Below, piece after piece: positions 17,773 to 26,487 of a stretch of DNA of 64,000 nt. Position 1 is the first letter of the stretch, and each line of letters starts with the position of its first letter. Made by a program: the position numbers and the translations under genes. The stretch covers positions 2,790,001 through 2,854,000 of the forward strand of contig NZ_AP027742.1 of assembly GCF_030296775.1 (NCBI RefSeq). The letters run 5' to 3'. This DNA is from Claveliimonas bilis (GTDB lineage: Bacteria > Bacillota > Clostridia > Lachnospirales > Lachnospiraceae). The notes beneath the pieces are model-generated. The model was not told the origin of the DNA. It made no database searches and worked only from the letters and a program-made list of their open reading frames with translations.

Positions 17773-18957
17773 ATGATTTTAGTCGGAATTGACATTGGTA
17801 AACATCAACACATCTTCTCCATCATTGACAAACAATCCGGTGAAATACTTTCTAATCCTTCTGTTTTTCATAACAATCAAGATGGCTTTTTGTTACTCAT
17901 CGGAAAACTAAGCTGCTATGCCAAATCACAGCTTCTTATTGGCATGGAAGATACCGGGCATTATCATTTTGCCTTACTCAAATATCTTCTTAACAGGCAC
18001 TATACTGTTGCTCTGATCAACCCAACCACTACTGACCTTACCAGAAAACTTCAGGGCGGCATTACCAAAAACGATCCCCTGGATTCTCTTACCATTTGTG
18101 ATGTCATCGGCTCAAATCAGCGTAAAAAGCCTTATCGCATTACAAAAGTAAACCGTTTCGACCTTTATGAACAAAAGCAGCTGACACGCCATCACCACAA
18201 CCTGAAAGAGGAATTAAACCTCTACAAAAACCGGCTTCAGAAATGTATTGATATCGTATTCCCTGAATTTAATTCCTTATTCCGTTCAAAGTATGGCATT
18301 GTTTACATGAATGTTTTAAAATCGTTTGCTTCTGCTGAAAAGATTGCAAACTCTGATATCCGGACCATCCGGAAATGTTTTGAATATGAGGGGCGCGGAA
18401 AACGGATTCAACTTTCTGCCGAACAGCTTAAAACAGCAGCCAAAGCTTCTGTCGGCATCTCTTCTGTTGCTGAAGAAATCCAGATCAGACACCTTGTAAG
18501 TCAAATTGAAATGATAGAAGAACAACTTTCTGAAATAGACAAAAAGATAGAAGAGTTTTCCCTGCAAAACAACTCTCCTATCCTCTCCATACCAGGAATT
18601 TCACACTTCTCTGGTACTTCTATTTTAGCGGAATTAGGAGATGTTTGCAACTATACAAAAGCGTCTCAAATCATTAAATTTGCCGGTGTCGCCCCATATC
18701 ACTATGAATCCAGTCAGTTTATCGCCCGGCATACTGCAATCACCAAGAAAGGTTCCCGGTATCTGAGAAAAACACTGTATCAGATTATCTTGCCGGTCAT
18801 CAATCACAACAGGGTCTTCACTTCTTATTACAACAAAAAGATAGCCGAAGGCAAAGGTCACAGATGTGCTCAGGGTCACTGTATCAGAAAACTTTTAAGA
18901 GTCATCTATCATCTTCTAAGTACCGGACAGAGTTTTGATTCTACGTTACTGATATAG
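17773..18957 (+). CDS. IS110-family DEDD transposase (bridge-RNA recombinase)
   Basis: A 394-residue recombinase. The RuvC-like DEDD domain shows Asp7 (GIDIGK), Glu59 (GMEDTG), and Asp101/Asp104 (KNDPLD). A coiled-coil region spans about 235-265 (QIEMIEEQLSEIDKKIEE). The Tnp20 domain has ILSIPGISHFSGTSILAELGD near 270-290, and the predicted nucleophile Ser at 313-314 sits in APYHYESSQF before KKGSRYLRK. All catalytic residues are intact, so it may be active. The start has AAAGGA 9-10 nt upstream. It lies directly after the candidate bridge RNA. Members cut and join DNA without target duplication. Confidence 0.92.
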   Translation: MILVGIDIGKHQHIFSIIDKQSGEILSNPSVFHNNQDGFLLLIGKLSCYAKSQLLIGMEDTGHYHFALLKYLLNRHYTVALINPTTTDLTRKLQGGITKNDPLDSLTICDVIGSNQRKKPYRITKVNRFDLYEQKQLTRHHHNLKEELNLYKNRLQKCIDIVFPEFNSLFRSKYGIVYMNVLKSFASAEKIANSDIRTIRKCFEYEGRGKRIQLSAEQLKTAAKASVGISSVAEEIQIRHLVSQIEMIEEQLSEIDKKIEEFSLQNNSPILSIPGISHFSGTSILAELGDVCNYTKASQIIKFAGVAPYHYESSQFIARHTAITKKGSRYLRKTLYQIILPVINHNRVFTSYYNKKIAEGKGHRCAQGHCIRKLLRVIYHLLSTGQSFDSTLLI

Positions 18958-19313
18958 CTATAATTACAACCCAGCTTATTACAATGAGCCTTCTTGGGAA
19001 GGTCTGTTTGTTGTGCCACAAAATCCATAATTATTCACATATTTTCAAAGTACATACTTTTACTAACTAAAATTCAATGTTAAAAAAACTACTTGATTTT
19101 TATATAGTTAGCTCCTATATATAATGAATCATATTCCGATAATCTTTCCATCTATGCCTGCATCTTCGCATACACTGGATTTTTCATATTCTCATTCTAC
19201 CATAGCTCTCCTTTTTCCGGCAATCTCTGTTCTCCCTGTTCTTTCTATATTATTTATATTTTGCCGTAAGTGAAATGGACTTTTCCCTTGCCTGTAATCT
19301 GCTCATTTGATTC
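18958..19313. other. Non-coding stretch: IS110 right end and relic DNA
   Basis: About 350 bp without a gene. The first 50-100 bp must hold the right end of the IS110 element. The remainder is AT-rich and has many stops in all frames. On the minus strand short fragments near 19120-19230 are preceded by a GGAGAGC ribosome-site-like sequence but stop within ten or so codons; I recognise no protein in them. Confidence 0.5.
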
Positions 19314-19343
19314 TTGCCTTCCCTCCTGTGCAAAGAGTATAAT
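19314..19343 (+). promoter_or_regulatory. Promoter of the MATE gene
   Basis: TTGCCT (19314-19319), 18 nt, TATAAT (19338-19343). The start near 19350 gives a leader of about 126 nt containing the long hairpin at 19369-19437. Confidence 0.6.
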
Positions 19344-19368
19344 ATGTTGGCATTAGATTTTTTTACTT

Positions 19369-19437
19369 TAGCGTCGGTGTACAAGGGGGACAAAATCTAC
19401 CCTTCACCGCCGTGTTGCCCCTTGTACACCGACGCTA
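19369..19437. repeat. 20-bp perfect inverted repeat in the MATE leader
   Basis: The left arm 19369-19388 (TAGCGTCGGTGT then ACAAGGGG) is exactly complementary to 19418-19437, with a 29-nt loop. No T-run follows, so it is not a standard terminator. It sits between promoter and ribosome site. Confidence 0.9.
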
Positions 19438-19475
19438 TCATCCTTTAATGAAAGAACACTCTGGAGGAATCATCT

Positions 19476-20879
19476 ATGAGAAAAAATATTGACCTCGTAA
19501 ACGGCCCTGTGCTGAAATCTCTGACACAGCTCGCCCTTCCCATTATGGCCACCTCTTTGATACAAACCGCCTACAACCTTACGGATATGCTCTGGATTGG
19601 AAGAGTCGGCAGCAATGCTGTCGCGTCAGTGGGGGCTGCCGGAATGTACATGTGGCTCTCCAATGGTCTTGCTGCTCTGCCAAAAATGGGCGGTCAAGTA
19701 AATGTGGGGCATGTGCTGGGAGCTGGCCGTCCCAAGGATGCAGCCAACTACGCAACAGCCGCACTTCATATTTCTATAATTTTCGGCCTCGTTTTTGGAC
19801 TGGTCTGTATCTTGTTTTCCAATCCGCTGATCGGATTTTTTAACCTGACCGGACATCAGGTCATCGCCGACGCTCGCATTTACCTGAAGATCACCTGCGG
19901 ATGTGTCATTTTTTCTTTTTTAAACCAGACACTTACCGGAATATTTACTGCAGCCGGCAATAGCCGCTCCTCTTTTATGGCAACTTTAACCGGCCTTCTT
20001 ATCAATATGATATTGGATCCGGTACTTATCTTCGGACTTGGACCATTTCCTGTCATGGGTGTGGCCGGAGCGGCTATCGCAACTGTACTGGCACAGGCGA
20101 CAGTAACCCTTATCTTTTTTGTCTTTGCCAAAAAAGACAACATTATTTTTTGCCATATAAAACTATTTCGAATCCCGGACAGAAGTCTTTTTTCTTCTAT
20201 TGTCAGAATCGGATTCCCAACTTGCATACAAAATATGATTTTTACAGGTATTTCCATGATCATTGCCCGGCTCGTTGCAGGATATGGAGATGCCGCTGTT
20301 GCAGTGCAAAAAGTTGGTTCACAGATTGAATCCATCTCCTGGATGACTGCAGATGGATTTGCCGCTGCTGTAAACTCTTTTCTTGCTCAAAATCATGGTG
20401 CCGGAAAATACAGCCGAATCCCAAAAGGATATTACAGCGCAATGAAAGTTGTTCTTGTATGGGGACTTTTCTGTACACTACTGCTAATTTTCCTCCCTGC
20501 CCCTGTATTCCGCCTTTTTATTACAGAAGCAGACATTCTCCCCATGGGAGTAGATTATCTCATGATACTTGGTGTGTCCCAGCTCTTCATGAGTGTTGAG
20601 ATTACCACCGCCGGTGCATTTGCAGGGCTTGGCAGAACTTTGCCCCCTTCTGTAACCAGCATCGTTTTGACAGGTATGCGCATCCCGCTTGCTATGCTCC
20701 TGATCCATACGCCACTTGGACTGAATGGAATCTGGTGGAGTATTACTATTTCCAGTATTTTCAAAGGAATTATCTTATTTATATGGTTCCGTCATCTGCT
20801 CGCTCACAGGAAAAACTATGTTGATATATCCGACAGCGGGAAAATGTATACAGAATCTTCTAAATGTAGTAAAATATAA
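19476..20879 (+). CDS. MATE family multidrug/Na+ efflux transporter
   Basis: A 467-residue membrane protein with about twelve hydrophobic segments in two related halves. The start LVNGPVLKSLTQLALPIMATSLIQTAYNLTDMLWIG is the typical MATE N-lobe, and IGFPTCIQNMIFTGISMIIARLVAGYGDAAVAVQKVGSQIE (about residues 245-285) is the matching C-lobe. Such pumps export cationic drugs or metabolites using a Na+ or H+ gradient. GGAGGA lies 8 nt upstream. It is followed 102 bp later by a GH13 gene on the same strand. The substrate cannot be read; the hairpin leader suggests regulated expression. Confidence 0.93.
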   Translation: MRKNIDLVNGPVLKSLTQLALPIMATSLIQTAYNLTDMLWIGRVGSNAVASVGAAGMYMWLSNGLAALPKMGGQVNVGHVLGAGRPKDAANYATAALHISIIFGLVFGLVCILFSNPLIGFFNLTGHQVIADARIYLKITCGCVIFSFLNQTLTGIFTAAGNSRSSFMATLTGLLINMILDPVLIFGLGPFPVMGVAGAAIATVLAQATVTLIFFVFAKKDNIIFCHIKLFRIPDRSLFSSIVRIGFPTCIQNMIFTGISMIIARLVAGYGDAAVAVQKVGSQIESISWMTADGFAAAVNSFLAQNHGAGKYSRIPKGYYSAMKVVLVWGLFCTLLLIFLPAPVFRLFITEADILPMGVDYLMILGVSQLFMSVEITTAGAFAGLGRTLPPSVTSIVLTGMRIPLAMLLIHTPLGLNGIWWSITISSIFKGIILFIWFRHLLAHRKNYVDISDSGKMYTESSKCSKI

Positions 20880-20981
20880 ACACAATTTCGTACGTACTGA
20901 TCAGGAACAGCTCCTGTCAGGACTGTAAATGATCCAGGCTAATATAATAATCAATAATAATGACAAAGAGAGGTTAAAACT

Positions 20982-22289
20982 ATGTGGGCTTACAATAGCA
21001 TTTTTTATCAAATATATCCTATCGGCTTTTGCGGGGCTCCGGTTCATAATGACGGGGAATGTGTACCGCGTATACGTAAAATTATGGAGTGGAGTGAATA
21101 TCTGGAAAAACTCGGTGTAGATTCTATTTTACTGAACCCGATTTTTGAATCCGACAATCATGGTTATGATACCCGCGATTTCAAAATCATCGACTGCCGT
21201 CTGGGGACAAACGAAGACTTTGCCGATGTCTGCCAGGATCTTCACAATCACAATGTAAAAATTGTGTTGGATGGCGTATTTAACCATGTCGGCAGAGGAT
21301 TCTGGGCTTTTAAAGATGTCTGTGAGAAGAAATGGGATTCTCCATACAAGGACTGGTTCCACATCAATTTTGACGGCAACAGCTGCTACAATGACGGCTT
21401 CTGGTATGAAGGATGGGAAGGTCATTTTGAGCTGGTAAAGCTGAACCTGCAAAATCCCGCTGTGACGGATTATCTTCTGGAATGTGTCAAATTCTGGGTG
21501 GATACTTTTGATATCGACGGCCTGCGCCTGGATGTGGCCTACTGCCTGGATCCTGATTTTATGCGCCGTCTGCGTTCCTATGCCCAGGAACTGAAAGAAG
21601 ACTTTGTCCTGATCGGGGAAGTTCTTTTCGGAGACTACAATCGTATTGTCAACGATGAAATGCTCCACAGCTGTACAAATTACGAATGTTATAAAGGAAT
21701 TTATTCCAGTTTTAATTCCATGAATATGTTTGAGATTGCCCATTCACTTCAGCGTCAGTACGGCCCGGAACAATGGTGCCTGTACCGCGGAAAACATCTG
21801 ATGACCTTCGTAGATAATCACGATGTCACCAGGATCGCAAGCATTCTCACAAACAAAAACCACCTTCCCCTGACTTACGGGATTCTTCTTGGAATGCCGG
21901 GCATTCCCTGCATTTACTATGGAAGCGAATGGGGAACATTAGGTGAAAAAGCGCCCGACAACGATTATGCACTTCGCCCCTGCTTCGAACAACCCAGCCC
22001 CAATGAACTTACAGAACTCATCCACAAGTTAATCCGAATCCGCCAGCAAAGCGATGCACTGTGCAGCGGTTCTTACCGCAATGTCGTACTTACGAACCAT
22101 CAGCTCATTTTCGAGCGCGCATCCGAAAAAGAACGCATGTTGGTGGCGATCAACGCCTCCGACACTGACTACACCGCATACCACGGCGATCTCCAGGGAA
22201 ATGCCCGTGAACTGATAAATGAAAAAATTTTAAGCCTTGACGGAAAACTGGAAATGCCGGCCTACAGCATACAATATCTTGTGTTTTAA
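20982..22289 (+). CDS. Cytoplasmic alpha-amylase family glycosidase (GH13)
   Basis: A 435-residue GH13 enzyme without signal peptide. The (beta/alpha)8 motifs are present: DGVFNHVGRG near residue 97, the nucleophile Asp in FDIDGLRLDVAYC near 180, the acid/base Glu in LIGEVLFG near 210, and FVDNHDVTR near 275. The short length and the lack of N-terminal modules resemble cyclomaltodextrinase/neopullulanase-like or maltogenic enzymes acting on imported oligosaccharides; exact specificity is open. AGAGAGG lies 8 nt upstream. The next gene is a PfkB kinase, which may act on released sugar, though that is inference. Confidence 0.88.
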   Translation: MWAYNSIFYQIYPIGFCGAPVHNDGECVPRIRKIMEWSEYLEKLGVDSILLNPIFESDNHGYDTRDFKIIDCRLGTNEDFADVCQDLHNHNVKIVLDGVFNHVGRGFWAFKDVCEKKWDSPYKDWFHINFDGNSCYNDGFWYEGWEGHFELVKLNLQNPAVTDYLLECVKFWVDTFDIDGLRLDVAYCLDPDFMRRLRSYAQELKEDFVLIGEVLFGDYNRIVNDEMLHSCTNYECYKGIYSSFNSMNMFEIAHSLQRQYGPEQWCLYRGKHLMTFVDNHDVTRIASILTNKNHLPLTYGILLGMPGIPCIYYGSEWGTLGEKAPDNDYALRPCFEQPSPNELTELIHKLIRIRQQSDALCSGSYRNVVLTNHQLIFERASEKERMLVAINASDTDYTAYHGDLQGNARELINEKILSLDGKLEMPAYSIQYLVF

Positions 22290-22340
22290 GCAATTTTGCA
22301 CAGGGTGTTTCGCAGTTTTGCACGGGGTATATTGCAGATG
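22290..22340 (+). repeat. Two-unit imperfect tandem repeat
   Basis: Two units of about 24-25 bp, each containing TTTTGCAC(A/G)GGGT and ending in GCA, lie directly after the GH13 stop and before the long hairpin. Confidence 0.6.
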
Positions 22341-22380
22341 AGGACGTAACACTTTTAAACTTTGTTACGTCCTCATCTGC
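22334..22380. repeat. 18-bp perfect hairpin directly before the kinase ribosome site
   Basis: GCAGATGAGGACGTAACA (22334-22351) is exactly complementary to 22363-22380, with an 11-nt loop CTTTTAAACTT. The kinase ribosome site AAAGGAG begins 3 nt after the right arm. Confidence 0.9.
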
Positions 22381-22394
22381 AGAAAGGAGCCAAT

Positions 22395-23339
22395 ATGAAC
22401 CATCCTATCTTTATCATTGCCGGAGCCGCTATCATGGATGTTCTTGCGCGACCGGTGAATCCTTCTGTCTTTCGGACCGGTTCCATACCGGCGAAGGGGA
22501 TTACGATGCGCACCGGAGGCGATGCCATGAATGAGGCCAAGGCACTCTCTTCTCTTGGCAATCCGGTCCGTCTGATCAGCAAGATTGGCCGGGACACCGC
22601 CGGGGATACGATCATGACGGAATGCTCCATGTCCCGTATTGACACGAGCTGCATCTGCCGTTCCGAGGATATCCCTACCAGTGTGAATATTGTTCTTGTG
22701 GACGATCAGGGAGAACGTCATTTCATCACTTCACCCCGGGGTACCCTTCGGAATCTGTACCCGGAAGACATTCCTGACAGTGCTTTGGAAGGAGGTAAAT
22801 TTTTCTGTTTTGCCAGTATTTTTGTATCTCCTTTTTTTGACAACGCCGCCCTCACGGATCTGTTCCGAAGAGTCAAAGATCAGAAAATGACCTTATGTGC
22901 CGATATGACCAAGTGTAAAAACAAGGAGACACTTGCAGATATGAAGGAGTGCCTCTCTCTTCTTGACTATGTCTTTCCCAACTATGAGGAAGCCGCGCTT
23001 CTTACCGGCAAGACGGACCTTGACGATATTGCGGATGCTTTTCTTCAATGCGGAGTGAAACATGTTGTTATTAAAAACGGTTCCCGGGGCTGTTTTATCA
23101 AAACCAATCAGGAACGCTGGGAAATACCGGCATATTCCGGTGCGAAATGTATAGATACAACCGGAGCCGGCGATACCTTCACCGCATGTTTTCTCCATGC
23201 ATTAGGCAAAAATTTTTCCCTCCCCGACTGCGGCCGTTTTGCAAATGCCGGAGCTTCCATCTGCATTGAAAATCTGGGAGCCTGCGGCGCCGGGAACGAT
23301 ATAAACGTTATTTTAAAAAGAGCAGGACTTGAGGAATGA
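22395..23339 (+). CDS. PfkB-family carbohydrate kinase
   Basis: A 314-residue ribokinase-like protein. It has the substrate-side TGGDAMNEAKALSSLG (about 40-56), the VFPNYEEAALLTG segment near 205-217, and the catalytic DTTGAGDTFTACF near 255-267 with the base Asp. It phosphorylates a sugar or nucleoside with ATP; the substrate is unknown. I chose ATG 22395 because AAAGGAG is 5 nt upstream; an in-frame upstream start would fall inside the hairpin. The hairpin separates it from the GH13 gene. Confidence 0.87.
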   Translation: MNHPIFIIAGAAIMDVLARPVNPSVFRTGSIPAKGITMRTGGDAMNEAKALSSLGNPVRLISKIGRDTAGDTIMTECSMSRIDTSCICRSEDIPTSVNIVLVDDQGERHFITSPRGTLRNLYPEDIPDSALEGGKFFCFASIFVSPFFDNAALTDLFRRVKDQKMTLCADMTKCKNKETLADMKECLSLLDYVFPNYEEAALLTGKTDLDDIADAFLQCGVKHVVIKNGSRGCFIKTNQERWEIPAYSGAKCIDTTGAGDTFTACFLHALGKNFSLPDCGRFANAGASICIENLGACGAGNDINVILKRAGLEE

Positions 23340-23369
23340 TTCCCAGGTCCTGCCTTTCTATTACCGCCC

Positions 23370-23891
23370 TTATTCTCTTACAAGAACTTTCTCGATTTCC
23401 GCCATATACATCACATGATAGTCTTTCTGCGGATACCAGGTTTCTTTGCTTTTTTCGTCCACAAAACACTCCGGAAGCATTTCCTGCACATAGAGTTTTC
23501 TGCAGACAAAGATCATTTCCGCCTCGGAAACAGCAACTGCTTTTCCGCCTTCTACTTCGACACAGCAGGGCGTAAGACCCGCCGTCTCCCATTTATCTGC
23601 CACATCTCTTCCGGAAACAGAACCGCAGATTTTAAGAGCCTCTCTTTTTTCTTCCGTCAAAAAGGAAAGGGTGAATCTGTCATTTGTATCTACAAATTCT
23701 TTTGTGTATCTCTGGGGGCGGATATAGGCGGTTGCAACCGGTTTCCCCCACATAAATCCAACGCCTCCCCAGCTTGCTGTCATTGTATTGGATTTCTCCT
23801 GATCTCCTGCTGTGATCAGCATCCACTGTTTGCTGATCTTATCAAAGGGATTAAACTGCAGCGTATGGATATCTACTTCTTTAAAGGCCAT
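23370..23891 (-). CDS. Flavin reductase / flavoredoxin-like FMN-binding protein
   Basis: A 173-residue split-barrel FMN-binding protein. The signature near the N-terminus is WMLITAGDQEKSNTMTASWGG (residues about 23-43), with ATAYIRPQRYTKEF following, as in flavoredoxin and FlaRed-type proteins. These bind FMN and pass electrons from NAD(P)H or reduced partners. It is convergent with the kinase gene; a stem GCAGGAC/GTCCTGC spanning the kinase stop codon may terminate between them. No partner oxygenase is nearby. Confidence 0.85.
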   Translation of the reverse strand: MAFKEVDIHTLQFNPFDKISKQWMLITAGDQEKSNTMTASWGGVGFMWGKPVATAYIRPQRYTKEFVDTNDRFTLSFLTEEKREALKICGSVSGRDVADKWETAGLTPCCVEVEGGKAVAVSEAEMIFVCRKLYVQEMLPECFVDEKSKETWYPQKDYHVMYMAEIEKVLVRE

Positions 23892-24037
23892 ATTTTTTCC
23901 TCCTCGTTGTCTCTGTTTCTCTTAGTACCAGCGCACCATTGGGAAATCATTGTCAATTCCATTTGTCGACACAATCTGGTGCAGGTCAATCATTCCATTT
24001 ATGAGGATTATTTTTTATTTTCCCGATAAAAAATCTC

Positions 24038-25258
24038 TTATTTCATCACAATTTTACGGAAGTTTTTCTTTCCCTTTTTCAGCACAATACCTGCTTTAAA
24101 TGCATCCTCTGTGAACACTTCATGGATGTTTTCCACTTTTTCGCCATCCACGGAAACGCCGCCTTGCTGCACTGCACGTCTTGCCTCTGATTTAGAAGGA
24201 ACCAGCCCGCTCTTTACAAGCATTGTGAGGATATCGATGCATCCGTCTTCCATATCCTCTTCCGTAAGCTCTGTAGTCGGCATCTGTGCCGCTGCACCCT
24301 GGCTGAACAAAGCTCTTGCAGACGCCTGTGCTTTTTCTGCTTCTTCCTCGCCATGCACCAGTTTGGTAAGCTCGTAAGCAAGGATCTCTTTTGCAGTATT
24401 TAACTGTGCGCCTTCCCAGGAATCCATCTTGTCAATCTCTTCCAGCGGAAGGAATGTCAGCATACGGATACATTTCAGTACGTCTGCATCTGCCACATTT
24501 CTCCAGTACTGATAGAAATCAAACGGAGAGGTCTTTTCCGGATCAAGCCATACTGCGCCGCTCTGTGTTTTTCCCATCTTCTTTCCCTCGGAGTTCAGAA
24601 GAAGTGTAATGGTCATAGCGCATGCATTTTTACCCAGCTTACGGCGGATCAATTCAGTTCCTCCCAGCATGTTGCTCCACTGGTCGTCCCCGCCGAACTG
24701 CATGTTGCAACCGTATTTCTGGAACAGTTCATAGAAATCATAGCTCTGCATGATCATATAGTTAAACTCCAGGAAACTTAATCCCTTTTCCATTCTCTGT
24801 TTATAGCATTCTGCCGCAAGCATACGGTTTACGGAAAAATGCGGTCCCACTTCCCTGAGAAGATCAATATAATTCAGATCCAGAAGCCAGTCTGCATTGT
24901 TTACCATCAAAGCCTTTCCGTCAGAGAAATCAATGAAACGGCTCATCTGCTTCTTAAAGCAGTCGCAGTTGTGCTGGATCTGCTCCGGCGTCATCATGGA
25001 GCGCATGTCTGATCTTCCCGAAGGATCGCCAATGTAGCCTGTTCCTCCTCCGATCAGGGCGATCGGTCTGTTTCCAGCTTCCTGGAGACGTTTCATCAGA
25101 CAAAGCGCCATAAAATGTCCTACGTGGAGGCTGTCTGCTGTAGGGTCAAATCCAATATAAAAGGTTGCTTTTCCATTGTTGATCAGTTCTCTTATCTCTT
25201 CTTCATCTGTCACCTGGGCAATCAGTCCTCTTGCCTGCAGTTCTTCATAAATTCCCAT
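24038..25258 (-). CDS. tyrS: Tyrosyl-tRNA synthetase
   Basis: A 406-residue class I synthetase. It has [16 protein letters not shown] with the HIGH-like HVGH near residues 43-46, [12 protein letters not shown] near 190, a KMGKT motif (KMSKS equivalent) near 230, and an S4-type RNA-binding domain at the end ([21 protein letters not shown]). Start at ATG 25258 with AAAGGAG upstream; longer forms would reach into the leader. It charges tRNA-Tyr. Its expression is controlled by the T-box leader directly upstream. Confidence 0.97.
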   Translation of the reverse strand: MGIYEELQARGLIAQVTDEEEIRELINNGKATFYIGFDPTADSLHVGHFMALCLMKRLQEAGNRPIALIGGGTGYIGDPSGRSDMRSMMTPEQIQHNCDCFKKQMSRFIDFSDGKALMVNNADWLLDLNYIDLLREVGPHFSVNRMLAAECYKQRMEKGLSFLEFNYMIMQSYDFYELFQKYGCNMQFGGDDQWSNMLGGTELIRRKLGKNACAMTITLLLNSEGKKMGKTQSGAVWLDPEKTSPFDFYQYWRNVADADVLKCIRMLTFLPLEEIDKMDSWEGAQLNTAKEILAYELTKLVHGEEEAEKAQASARALFSQGAAAQMPTTELTEEDMEDGCIDILTMLVKSGLVPSKSEARRAVQQGGVSVDGEKVENIHEVFTEDAFKAGIVLKKGKKNFRKIVMK

Positions 25259-25381
25259 TTTTTCTTCTCCTTTTTTCTGATTCTTTTTTGACTCATTCTG
25301 CTTTGATCTCTGATACATGAAAGGCCTGTGCATTCTGTCCGGAGCGTTTTATTCAGTAGGGAACGAAGATTCCTATTGAAT

Positions 25382-25698
25382 AAAAAAGCCCCTACTGTTT
25401 TTCAACAGTAAGGGCGAATTGCTCGCGGTACCACCTTATTTCACCGCTGCCTCACAGCAGACGGCCTTTCAAGGCTGCGTTCTCTTTTACAGCCTGTGCA
25501 TGATAACGTATGCCACCTACGTCGCATCCTACTTTCTTTTGACCTTTCCTTTGGCCTTTTCCGATTTCAGTGCGAAGCTCCAAGATGTATTCACATCCGA
25601 CTCCTTCATGCGCCTCTCATCCGCCGGCAGCTTTCTGTCTGGGTGTTTCGAATGCTACTTCTTCTTTTCAAAGCCTTTTTATATTTGTCGTTTCTCTG
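25382..25698 (-). promoter_or_regulatory. Tyrosine T-box riboswitch of tyrS
   Basis: On the minus strand the leader shows the T-box bulge GGTGGTACCGCG (25424-25435) and a terminator made of GCCCTTACTGTTG / CAACAGTAGGGGC-type halves followed by TTTTTT (25382-25415). Stem I lies upstream; a UAC at 25587-25589 in the context GUGAAUACAUC is the likely specifier codon. Uncharged tRNA-Tyr would bind and prevent termination. The promoter is at 25705-25733. Confidence 0.93.
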
Positions 25699-25704
25699 TC
25701 TGCA

Positions 25705-25733
25705 ATCCTAACGTATTTGCATATATTTGTCAA
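25705..25733 (-). promoter_or_regulatory. Promoter of the T-box-tyrS transcript
   Basis: Minus strand TTGACA (25728-25733), 17 nt, TAGGAT (25705-25710); start near 25698. Confidence 0.8.
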
Positions 25734-25757
25734 GCACAATATAAAGTAAAATCTCCT

Positions 25758-26459
25758 TTACCTGTGATACGGACAGGCCTTTTTCAGGCACTGCTGATTT
25801 TCCTCCGAAAAAGTGCAGACGATTTCCGCCGGGCAGTCCATTTCCACCCCAAGTTCCTTTGCCGTCATCTCCGCCGCTTTTCGGATCGCCGTAAATGTAT
25901 CCCGCTTGCAGCACCTGGGGCCTCCAAGCTCCCCGATGGCCTCCAGCGCCTTGGCCGTTGTCCGGTTTGCCAGCCCCCAGGAGCGTCCCGCAAGAGGCGT
26001 GGCTCCCGTTACAATACTCATATAGATCCCTGTGCTGACTCCTGCTCCGCAGCACCCCCAGAAGCCGCACACGCCGCCCGGTATCTGGCTGCCTCTTTCT
26101 TTCATCTCTTCCAGGGCCTCTTTTAAGTCGATATCGCCGCCGCTGTTGCGGTATGCCGTAAGAAGAACCGCTCCCACCATGACATGATGTTCCGGCCCAT
26201 GCATGTAAATGTAGGGATCTTCCATGATCTTCCGGGCAATTTCCACCGGATTTTTTGAATCCGTCTTTTGGCAGATTTCCATAATGACCTCAATGCCTTT
26301 TTTAGCATGGCAGGCATCGCAGACATAGTGCCCTTTCTCGCAGGAAGCATGAGAAAGTTCCGTCTTTCCACAGAAAACACATTCCATCTCCACTGCTTTG
26401 GGATAATAAGTCAGATTTTCTCCGCATACCAGGCAGGCGCCTCTTTTTCTCTCACTCAT
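25758..26459 (-). CDS. DUF5714-type cysteine-rich protein
   Basis: A 233-residue protein with 18 or so cysteines. The first 50 residues hold zinc-ribbon-like pairs (CLVCG, CVFCG, CEKGHYVCDACHAKKG), followed by HGPEHHVMVGAVLLTAY, then GGVCGFWGCCGAGVSTGI, GGPRCCKRDTF, and a Cys-containing tail. I recognise this as the DUF5714 family, often seen in anaerobes next to radical-SAM or metal-handling genes; its function is not established. The conserved His and paired Cys suggest metal or Fe-S binding. It follows nagA by 28 bp and is probably cotranscribed, with no evident link to amino sugars. Confidence 0.7.
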   Translation of the reverse strand: MSERKRGACLVCGENLTYYPKAVEMECVFCGKTELSHASCEKGHYVCDACHAKKGIEVIMEICQKTDSKNPVEIARKIMEDPYIYMHGPEHHVMVGAVLLTAYRNSGGDIDLKEALEEMKERGSQIPGGVCGFWGCCGAGVSTGIYMSIVTGATPLAGRSWGLANRTTAKALEAIGELGGPRCCKRDTFTAIRKAAEMTAKELGVEMDCPAEIVCTFSEENQQCLKKACPYHR

Positions 26460-26487
26460 TGTCGTATTCCCTCTTTTTCCCTTTTTA

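Larger units (their letters stand above)
17490..19010 (+). mobile_element. IS110-family insertion sequence (ends approximate)
   Basis: A single DEDD transposase is flanked by non-coding DNA: about 280 bp upstream and an undefined stretch downstream with a small hairpin (CCTTC-TTGG-GAAGG at 18989-19002). Long upstream non-coding ends are a mark of the IS110 group, where they encode the bridge RNA. There are no terminal inverted repeats or target duplications, as is normal for the family, so the borders are estimates. Confidence 0.7.

Noticed and set aside
19120-19230. Possible relic gene on the minus strand between IS110 and MATE
   Set aside because: Frames stop after about ten codons and no protein family is recognisable.
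24012-24035. AT-only hairpin after tyrS (ATTTTTTAT/ATAAAAAAT)
   Set aside because: No GC pairs, and the hairpin would be weak; not a convincing terminator.
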